Shown in pieces: positions 56,401 through 64,000 of a DNA stretch of 64,000 nucleotides. The notes below the pieces were generated by a model, which did no database searches, was not told where the DNA came from, and saw only the letters and a program-made list of their open reading frames with translations. The position numbers and the translations under genes were made by a program. Position 1 is the stretch's first letter. Each line of letters starts with the position of its first letter. The DNA comes from Dipteris shenzhenensis (lineage: Eukaryota; Polypodiophyta; Polypodiopsida; Gleicheniales): NCBI GenBank assembly GCA_047967505.1, contig CM106540.1, one strand, 5' to 3'.

Positions 56401-56827
56401 GAATCCTCATCTGCGCAAATGACCATTGCTCCACTTGTTCAAATCCCAATACTTCACCTTCTGCTACAATCTTATTTGCAAATGATCTCATTTGTAGAAT
56501 GTCCCCTATAGTAAAATCCAAGGTGGTGCACTTTGTATTCTTGATAATGTCTGTTGCATAAGTCTCATCTTTGTCCCATGCTATAAATGATTTGTTGGAT
56601 GTATTGTAGGGCATAACATCTCCAAGTGTTTCCATATCTCCACATTTATACTTTAGCTCAACATGTGCGCTAAGAATCTTTGATACAGTAACTGCTACCT
56701 TATCTTCGCCAAGTCTTCGAAAGTGGCAAAGAGAATTGGGATCACTATCATGGATTGTAGCAAATGCAACTACTTCTCTTTTGCTACATAAAATCACATC
56801 CATCCCTGGAACAAAATCTATAGCCAT
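53357..56827 (-). CDS. large DUF7869-like protein with RNase H-like core, probable transposase-derived
   Basis: Single open frame of 1156 codons from the ATG at 56827; it stays open eight codons further (to 56851), where a TTGCCACTGCAG acceptor-like sequence could join an upstream exon. Residues 8-90 (VPGMDVILCSKREVVAFATI...) weakly recall DUF8039. Residues 220-303 hold four SDxLSGVDEF motifs. Residues 382-398 are a bipartite basic patch (KRKR...KRKR). Residues 463-515 have KRICNKAYRNITGLSHGTYW and RGRPK, an AT-hook-like core. Cys608-x2-Cys611 precedes an RNase H-like core: Asp668 (VDGMDQ), Asp751 (QADNCWRENKN) and GHTHEDIDQ (His787-Asp793), the DUF7869 signature as I recall it. Residues 1017-1112 (VVVRPSDDEYENVKFWVAKV) look like a BAH/Tudor-type module. 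Chemistry is inferred, not shown. Confidence 0.8.
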   Translation of the reverse strand: MAIDFVPGMDVILCSKREVVAFATIHDSDPNSLCHFRRLGEDKVAVTVSKILSAHVELKYKCGDMETLGDVMPYNTSNKSFIAWDKDETYATDIIKNTKCTTLDFTIGDILQMRSFANKIVAEGEVLGFEQVEQWSFAQMRILKVTDDGMVDNITSLCDPYYEVGKNMRWSMQFLNMRKRHVVFNDKDNAYYNIKAPKKRAHVPGSITSNVDDFNILNYRSDILSGVDEFIGSKKQNDFRSEALSGVDEFLHSEKGKGFNSDVLSSVDEFMHINKPGVNQGCGFVKSMQDVPMSDVLSGVEEFQGSQYSRRILNSLNGPKSMLKMRMRSTEDYSVFNFDCDMNKDATTNHGCLVTNKCEEKKCINTDNNVYEERKRSYICMKRKRIQADPQKQPKRKRVMKEENMLNALGYLCCKRRCMRFIDLADIRECRGHVWQRRGSERNEYLLTSLSCFLQNGNKRLSSRQKVKPLVNGKRICNKAYRNITGLSHGTYWDLVTKAKGGNKFSIHGNRGRPKSRISTVRAAAILQDFIHENALPQPHISTKLPNGDAITEMHLPMGLTKLEVFDSIAEKQRQRGDAVASSHTLYTLWKKNFGYVKIPRRQKMSKCNVCDDLKRAIESATCPNQRELYKKNRKSHHDLIRHSRQKYAFWKEQAISHPDDYMCLIVDGMDQNTTTLPRFVATPPKLQGKHFLKTHLCGVLVHGIKFFADIWIDSLHLHDSNQVVTSIMKAIRNVHAEKGRLPPTLRIQADNCWRENKNVLMFAFCSMLVAHRIFNEVECGFLYVGHTHEDIDQVFSTVSRELKCKDVETIDDLVRRCGRQVGGRKESTVCERLERMYDWKSFILPFIQTGGDALTGHTNPHYFRFFLKDEKPVMQWQQYSHDTKWEPEEPYSLLTSIPSKERYPTWAPIQEFNERSNCEIDGLKAFITYKEEMLQRYPDSKPAWREHTTTVINKTQNLIKDLERMRGSKDVKEECNMFWPNVHNDLRPAPVFENDFVSLLPRPYCGPKKREFMPQVDIEVDCFVVVRPSDDEYENVKFWVAKVVDVQRDDQGRATTFTAVWYEPKGRKENMDNNTLYTNCIMKEWVPNDEAVSQVSTETIIVSWHSRAKKSKKHMGYEVEGKIKIPQQTILHIHEFLRMLAMEEVEGDSANEECP

Positions 56828-56953
56828 CTCCTTTGTGAGAGTCCTTCGCAAGCAAGCTGCAGTGGCAACAATTACATAAATATTAGTCTCTTTTTAATAA
56901 TCTACTTATTTATTATAATTTTTAATTAGTACTTAATTTATTAGTGGGAGAAG
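56828..56953. other. upstream flank of the DUF7869-like gene
   Basis: About 125 bp separate the ATG from the satellite. On the minus strand this holds AT-rich DNA and GTTGCCACTGCAG at about 56854-56866, a possible 3' splice site. No TATA box is convincing. Confidence 0.4.
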
Positions 56954-59900
56954 TTATGCGATCAAATACTCATCAGATGGACATGCCAAGTTATCCTTTG
57001 CATGGTCAATCTAGCATTAAATACTATTTTTGCTCTAGTGTCATGCACATCCGTAAAAAAACATGAGCCTACTAGGTACGTTATCCAATCAAACACTAGG
57101 TACGGATGCGGGTGCCACTTTGCATGTAAGTCAATTCCACCTAGTTGAGGTGTACAAAAAGTGTTGTGCCCATCGGATATGCTTTGCATGGTCCATCGAG
57201 CATTAAATACTATTTTTGCTCCTATCATGCACATCCATAAAAAAAACACGCTGCTAGGTGTGTTATCCGATTAAGTACTTATGCGATGGGAATGCCACTT
57301 TGCATGTAAGTCAATTCCACCTAGTTGAAGGTGTGTGCAAAGTATTGTGCCCATCCAATATGCTTTGCATTGTCGATCAAGCATAACACACTATTTCTGC
57401 CTTACTGTCATGCACAACCATATAAAAACATGGCCATAGGTGTGTTATTCAAATAAGTACTTATCAGATGGGGGCTCCACTTTGCACGCAAGTCCGTTTT
57501 AACTACATTGAGGTGCATGCAAAGTATTGTCACCATCGGATATGATTTGCATGGTCGATCACGCATTATACACCATTTTTTCCCTAATGATATGCACATT
57601 CGCACAAAAACACACCATTAGGTGTGTTATCTGACCAAGTACTTATCGGATGGGTGTGCCTCATTGAGAACATTTCAATACCACCTAGGTTGAGGCGTAA
57701 AAAAAGTTTTGTGCCCATTGGATATCCTTTGCATGGTCGATCGAGCATTAAATACCATTTTTGCCTTAGTGCCATGCACATTCGTCAAAAAACGCAGTCC
57801 TAGATGTGTTATTCAGACTAGTACTTATCGGATGGGGGCTCCAGTTTGCACGCAAGTCTGTTTCAACTAGGTTGAGGTGTGTGCAAAGTATTGTCACCAT
57901 CAGATATGATTTGCATGGTCGATCACGCATTATACACCGTTTTTCCCTAGTGGTATGCACATCCGCAAAAAAACACGCCCTTAGGTATGTTATCTGACCA
58001 AGTACTTATCGGATGGGTGTACCTCTTTGACAACATTTTAATACCACCTAGGTTGAGGTATAAGAAAAGTATTATGCCCATCGGATATGCTTTGCATGGT
58101 CGATCGAGCATTAAATACCATTTTTGCCTTAGTGCCATGCACATTCGTAAAAAAACACGCTGCTAGGTGTGTTATCCGATCAAGAACTTATGCAATGGGA
58201 ATGCCACTTTGCATGTGAGTCAATTACACCTAGTTGAAGATGTGTGCAAATTATCGTGGCCATCCAATATGATTTGCATGGCTGATTGAGCATTAAATAC
58301 CATTTTTGCCTTAGTGCCATGCACATCCGTAAAAAAACACGCTGCTAGGTGTGTTATCTGATCAAGCACTTATGCGATGGGCGTGCCACTTTGCATGTAA
58401 GTCAATTACACCTAGTTGAAGGTGTGTGCAAAGTATTGTGTTCATCGGATATGCTTTGTATTGTCGATCGAGCATAACACATCGTTTCTGCCTTAGTGTC
58501 ATGCACAACCATATAAAAATACGGCCATAGGTGTGATATTCAAATAAGTACTTATCAGATGGGGGATCCACTTTGCACGCAAGTTCGTTTCAACTACGTT
58601 GAGGTGCATGCAACGTATTGTCACCGTCAAATATGATTTGCATGGTCGATCACGCATTATATACTATTTTTTTCCTAATGATATGCACATCCGCAAAAAA
58701 ACACGCCATTAGGTGTGTTATTTGACCAAGTACTTATCGGATGGGTGTGCCTCATTGAGAACATTTCAATACCACCTAGGTTGAGGCGTACGAAAAGTTT
58801 TGTGCCCATCGGATATCCTTTGCATGGTCTATCGAGCATTAAATACTATTTTTACTCTAGTGTCATGCACATCCGTCAAAAAACACGTTTCTAGGTATGT
58901 TATAGGATCAAGCACTTATGGGATGGGCATGACACTTTGCATGTAAGTCGATTCTAGCTAGTTGAAGGTGTGTGCAAAGTATCGTGCCCATCGGATATGC
59001 TTTGCATGGTCGATCGAGCATTAAATACCATTTTTGCCTTAGTGCCATGCACATCCGTAAAAAAACACGCTGCTAGGTGTGTTATCTGATCAAGCACTTA
59101 TGCGATGGGCGTGCCACTTTGCATGTAAGTCAATTACACCTAGTTGAAGGTGTGTGCAAAGTATTGTATTCATCGGATATGCTTTGCATTGTCGATCAAG
59201 CATAACACACCGTTTTTGCCTTAGTGTCATGCACAACCATATAAAAACACGGCCATAGGTGTGTTATTCAAATAAGTACTTATCAGATGGGGGCTCCACT
59301 TTGCACGCAAGTCCGTTTTAACTACATTGAGGTGCGTGCAAAGTATTGTCACCATCGGATATGATTTGCATGGTCGATCACGCATTATACACCATTTTTT
59401 TCCTAATGATATGCACATCCGCAAAAATACACGCCATTAGGTGTGTTATCTGACCAAGTACTTATCGAATGGGTGTGCCTCATTGAGAACATTTCAATAC
59501 CACCTATGTTAAGGCGTAAGAAACGTTTTGTGTCCATCGGATATGCTTTGCATGGTCGATCGAGCATTAAATACTATTTTTGCTCTAGTGTCATGCACAT
59601 CCGTCAAAAGACACGTTTCTAGGTATGTAATCCAATCAAGCACTTATGGGATGCGCGTGCCGCTTTGTATATAAGTCTATTCCACCTAGTTGAAGGTGTG
59701 TGCAAAGTATCGTGCCCATCGGATATGCTTTGCATGGTGGATCGAGCATTAAATACCATTTTTGCCTTAGTGCCATGCACATCCGTAAAAAAACACGCTA
59801 CTAGGTGTGTTATCTGACCAATTACATATCGGATGGGTGTGCCTCATTGCGAACATTTCAATACCACCTAGGTTGAGGCATACGAAAAGTTTTGTGCCCA

Positions 59901-60705
59901 TCGGATATGCTTTGCATGGTCGATCGAGCATTAAATACTATTTTTGCTCTAGTGTCATGCACATCCGTCAAAAAACACGCTTCTAGGTATGTTATCCGAT
60001 CAAGAACTTATGGGATGGGCGTGCCACTTTGCATGTAAGTCGATTCCACCTAGTTGAAGTTGTGTGCAAAGTATTGTGCCCATCGGATATGCTTTGCATT
60101 GTCGATCAAGCATAAAACACCGTTTTTATCTTAGTGTCATGCACATTCGTCAAAAAACGCAGTCCTAGATGTGTTATTCAAACTAGTACTTATCGGATAA
60201 GGGCTCCAATTTGCATGCAAGTCCGTTTCCACTAGGTTGAGGTGTGTGCAAAGTATTGTCACCATCGGATATGATTTGCATGGTTGATCACGCATTATAC
60301 ACCGTTTTTTTCCTAGTGGTATGCACATCCGCAAAAAAACACGCCCTTAGGTATGTTATCTGACCAAGTACTTATCGGATGGGTGTGCCTCTTTGACAAC
60401 ATTTTAATACCACCTAGGTTGAGGTATGAGAAAAGTATTATGCCCATCGGATATGCTTTGCATGGTCGATCGAGCAGTAAATACCATTTTTGCCTTAGTG
60501 CCATGCACATCCGTAAAAAAACACGCTGCTAGGTGTGTTATCCGATCAAGCACTTATGCGATGGGAATGCCACTTTGCATGTAAGTCAATTCCACCTAGT
60601 TGAAGGATCGTGCCAATCGCGGATATGCTTTGCATGGTCGATCGAGCATTAAATACCATTTTTGCCTTAGTGCCATGCACATCCGTTAAAAAACACACTT
60701 CTACG

Positions 60706-61615
60706 TTTGTTATCTGATCAAGCACTTATGCGATGGGCGTGCCACTTTTCATGTAAGTCAATTCCACCTAGTTGAAGGTGTGTGCAAAGTATTGTGCCCA
60801 TCGGATATGCTTTGCATGGTCGATCGACCATTAAATACTATTTTTGCTCTAGTTTCATGCACATCCGTAAAAAAACACGCTGATAGGTATGTTATCCAAT
60901 CAAGCACTTACGGGATGGGCGTGCCACTTTGCATGTAAGTCAATTCCACCTATTTAAAGGTATGTGCAAAGTATTGTGCCCATCGGATATGCTTTGCATG
61001 GTTGATCGAGCATTAAATACCATTTTTGCCTTAGTGCCATGCACATCCGTAAAAAAATACGATGCTAGGTGTGTTATCTGATCAAGCACTTATGCGATGG
61101 GCGTGCCACTTTGCATGTAAGTTAATTCCACCTAGTTGAAGGTGTGTGCAAAGTATTGTGCCCATCGGATATGCTTTGCATTGTCGATCAAGCATAACAC
61201 ACTGTTTTTGCCTTAGTGTCATGCACAACCATATAAAAACACGGCCATAGGTGTGTTATTCAAATAAATACTTATCAGATGAGGCCTCCACTTTGCACGC
61301 AAGTCCGTTTTAACTACGTTGAGGTGCGTGCAAAGTATTGTCACCATCGGATATGATTTACATGGTCGATCACGCATTATACACCGTTTTTTCCCTAGTG
61401 GCATGCACATTCGCAAAAAAACACGCCCTTAGGTATGTTATCTGACCAAGTACTTATCAGATGGGTGTGCCTCTTTGACAACATTTTAATACAACCTAAG
61501 TTGAGGTATAGGTAAAGTATTATGCCCATCAGATATGCTTTGCATGGTCGATCGAGCATTAAATTCCATTTTTGCCTTAGTGCCATGCACATCCGTAAAA
61601 AAACACGCTGCTAGG
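60706..61615 (+). repeat. 910-bp higher-order repeat, copy 1 (five monomers)
   Basis: Almost every line of 60706-61615 reappears 910 bp later; for example 60841-60900 and 61751-61810 are identical. Diagnostic variants ACTTTTCATG, CGATCGACCATT and TGATAGGTATG occur only in these blocks, at the same spacing. 910 is 5 x 182. Confidence 0.93.
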
Positions 61616-62525
61616 TGTGTTATCCGATCAAGCACTTATGCGATGGGCGTGCCACTTTTCATGTAAGTCAATTCCACCTAGGTGAAGGTGTGTGCAAAGT
61701 ATTGTGCCCATCGGATATGCTTTGCATGGTCGATCGACCATTAAATACTATTTTTGCTCTAGTTTCATGCACATCCGTAAAAAAACACGCTGATAGGTAT
61801 GTTATCCAATCAAGCACTTACGGGATGGGCTTGCCACTTTGCATGTAAGTCAATTCCACCTAGTTAAAGGTATGTGCAAAGTATTGTGCCCATCGGATAT
61901 GCTTTGCATGGTTGATCGAGCATTAAATACCATTTTTGCCTTAGTGCCATGCACATCCGTAAAAAAATACGATGCTAGGTGTGTTATCTGATCAAGCACT
62001 TATGCGATGGGCGTGCCACTTTGCATGTAAGTTAATTCCACCTAGTTGAAGGTGTGTGCAAAGTATTGTGCCCATCGGATATGCTTTGCATTGTCGATCA
62101 AGCATAACACACTGTTTTTGCCTTAGTGTCATGCACAACCATATAAAAACACGGCCATAGGTGTGTTATTCAAATAAATACTTATCAGATGAGGCCTCCA
62201 CTTTGCACGCAAGTCCGTTTTAACTACGTTGAGGTGCGTGCAAAGTATTGTCACCATCGGATATGATTTACATGGTCGATCATGCATTATACACCGTTTT
62301 TTCCCTAGTGGCATGCACATTCGCAAAAAAACACGCCCTTAGGTATGTTATCTGACCAAGTACTTATCAGATGGGTGTGCCTCTTTGACAACATTTTAAT
62401 ACAACCTAAGTTGAGGTATAGGTAAAGTATTATGCCCATCAGATATGCTTTGCATGGTCGATCGAGCATTAAATTCCATTTTTGCCTTAGTGCCATGCAC
62501 ATCCGTAAAAAAACACGCTGCTAGG
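61616..62525 (+). repeat. 910-bp higher-order repeat, copy 2
   Basis: Second copy of the five-monomer unit, differing from copy 1 at only a few positions (for example GGGCTTGCC for GGGCGTGCC near 61828 and GATCATGCATT for GATCACGCATT near 62278). Confidence 0.93.
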
Positions 62526-63435
62526 TGTGTTATCCGATCAAGCACTTATGCGATGGGAATGCCACTTTGCATGTAAGTCAATTCCACTTAGTTGAAGGTG
62601 TGTGCAAAGTATTGTGCCCATCGAATATGCTTTGCATGGTCGATCGAGCATTAAATTCCATTTTTGCCTTAGTGCCATGCACATCCGTAAAAAAACACGC
62701 TGCTAGGTGTGTTATCTGATCAAGCACTTATGCGATGGGCGTGCCACTTTGCATGTAAGTCAATTCCACCTAGTTAAAGGTATGTGCAAAGTATTGTGCC
62801 CATCGGATATGCTTTGCATGGTGGATCAAGCATTAAATACCATTTTTACCTTAGTGCCATGCACATCCGTAAAAAAACACGCTGCTAGGTGTGTTATCTG
62901 ATCAAGCACTTATGCGATGGGCGTGCCACTTTGCATGTAAGTTAATTCCACCTAGTTGAAGGTGTGTGCAAAGTATTGTGCCCATCGGATATGCTTTGCA
63001 TTGTCGATCAAGCATAACACACTGTTTTTGCCTTAGTGTCATGCACAACCATATAAAAACACGGCCATAGGTGTGTTATTCAAATAAATACTTATCAGAT
63101 GGGGCCTCCACTTTGCACGCAAGTCCGTTTTAACTACGTTGAGGTGCGTGCAAAGTATTGTCACCATCAGATATGATTTGCATGGTTGATCACGCATTAT
63201 ACATCATTTTTTTCCTAATGACATGCACATTCACAAAAAAACACGCCATTAGGTGTGTTATTTGACCAAGTACTTATCGGATGGGTGTGCCTCATTGAGA
63301 ACATTTCAATACCACCTAGGTTGAGGCGTACGAAAAGTTTTGTGCCCATCGGATATCCTTTGCATGGTCTATCGAGCATTAAATTCTATTTTTACTCTAG
63401 TGTCATGCACATCCGTCAAAAAACACGTTTCTAGG
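62526..63435 (+). repeat. 910-bp higher-order repeat, copy 3 (partly diverged)
   Basis: The third unit keeps the GTTAATTCCACC variant (62940, at +910 from 62030) and the CATATAAAAACACGG monomer (63051), but the first monomer and the right-hand end have been exchanged for other variants, as expected where homogenisation is incomplete. Confidence 0.75.
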
Positions 63436-64000
63436 TATGTTATAGGATCAAGCACTTATGGGACGGGCATGCCACTTTGCATGTAAGTCGATTCTACCTA
63501 GTTGAAGGTGTGTGCAAAGTATTGTGCCCATCGGATATGATTTGCATTGTCGATCAAGCATAAAACACCGTTTTTATCTTAGTGTCATGCACATTCGTAA
63601 AAAAACGCAGTCCTAGATGTGTTATTCAAACTAGTACTTATCGGATGGAGGCTCTAGTTTGCACGCAAGTCCGTTTCAACTAGTTTGAGATGTGTGCAAA
63701 GTATTGTCACCTTCGGATATGATTTGCATGGTTGATCAAGCATAACACACCGTTTTTGCCTTAGTGTCATGCACAATCATATAAAAACACGGCCATAGGT
63801 GTGTTATTTAAATAAGTACTTATCAGATGGGGGCTCCACTTTGAACGCAAGTCCGTTTTAAGTACATTGAGGTGCATGCAAAGTATTGTCACCATCGGAT
63901 ATGATTTGCATGGTCGATCACGCATTATACACCATTTTTTCCCTAGTGGTATGCACATCCGCAAAAAAACACGCCCTTGGGTATGTTATCTGACCAAGTA

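Larger units (their letters stand above)
56954..64000 (+). repeat. 182-bp satellite array, about 39 monomers, continuing beyond the window
   Basis: Monomers carry TTTGCATGGTCGATCGAGCA, TTAAATACCATTTTTGCCTT, AGTGCCATGCACATCCGTAA, AAAAACACG, GTGTGTTATC, AGCACTTATGCGATGGG, CCACTTTGCATGTAAGTC and CACCTAGTTGAAGGTGTG. The CATGCACATCC anchor recurs about every 182 bp from 57039 to 63951. At least three monomer variants exist (GCATTAAATAC, ACGCATTATACACC, AGCATAACACACCG). The first monomer is partial (missing the middle). Short minus-strand open frames of about 65 codons in each monomer are incidental, since 182 is not a multiple of three. Confidence 0.95.

Noticed and set aside
53357-56950. Terminal inverted repeats for the DUF7869-like gene
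   Set aside because: I compared the flanks by eye and found no matching inverted ends or target duplication. The left flank is a tandem repeat and the right flank is satellite.
56954-64000. Repeated ~65-codon open frames in the satellite
   Set aside because: Monomer length 182 is not divisible by three and the frames recur only because the DNA is repeated; no conserved protein motif.
56954-64000. CRISPR-like regular repeats
   Set aside because: The units are contiguous 182-bp monomers without unique spacers, in a eukaryotic context; this is satellite DNA.

Overview
This window reads as nuclear DNA from a large, transposon-rich land-plant genome. The evidence is a degenerate TTTAGGG (plant telomere-type) tract, a spliced plant-style 2-oxoglutarate/Fe(II) dioxygenase gene with short GT-AG introns, Ty1/copia, CACTA (En/Spm), hAT and LINE remnants of plant type, and a long satellite array with higher-order structure. 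A seed-free plant such as a fern is plausible, because from memory the DUF7869-like family seen here is better represented outside flowering plants; this is inference only. No prokaryotic features are visible, and most open frames in the window are spurious.

Layout. 1-969: 5' end of a minus-strand copia element (LTR 713-969, primer-binding site 701-712). 1.8-7.0 kb: G-rich low complexity and a dispersed repeat present in two long copies (3101-4442 and 5542-6883) plus a fragment. 7077-8485: a four-exon dioxygenase gene, the only recognisable conventional host gene; its last intron lacks a normal acceptor. 8.5-10.9 kb: no recognised gene. 10.9-15.0 kb: copia 3' end next to a decayed CACTA transposase, both on the minus strand. 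15-16.2 kb: pyrimidine-rich low complexity. 16.6-19.7 kb: decayed LINE. 20.7-23.5 kb: tandem repeats, then a copia 3' end with its LTR. 23.57-26.41 kb: a dead copy of the DUF7869-like gene. 26.4-28.7 kb: LTR-like region and copia gag-protease-integrase remnant. 28.7-30.4 kb: AT-rich DNA, interstitial telomere-like repeats, tandem repeats. 30.4-31.6 kb: solo LTR and gag relic. 31.7-34.6 kb: minisatellite and low-complexity tracts, including a 1.3 kb purine tract. 38.5-40.5 kb: chimera of CACTA, LINE and copia pieces ending in an LTR. 41.2-42.8 kb: hAT relic with an internal duplication. 43.4-44.8 kb: tandem repeat of about 325 bp. 49-53.4 kb: further repeats and an unassigned ORF cluster. 53357-56827: an intact 1156-codon DUF7869-like gene. 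56954-64000: a 182-bp satellite with a 5-monomer, 910-bp higher-order repeat, running off the window.

The best candidate for something undescribed is the DUF7869-like protein at 53357-56827 with its dead paralogue at 23570-26406. It combines an N-terminal domain, a run of variable SDxLSGVDEF repeats, a nuclear-localisation-like basic patch, an AT-hook-like RGRPK, an RNase H-like core with DDE/D-type acidic residues and a C-terminal chromatin-reader-like module. It sits at the edge of a candidate centromeric-type satellite. Whether it is a transposase, a domesticated transposase or something else cannot be decided from this window. The remaining elements are independent insertions and do not form a pathway.
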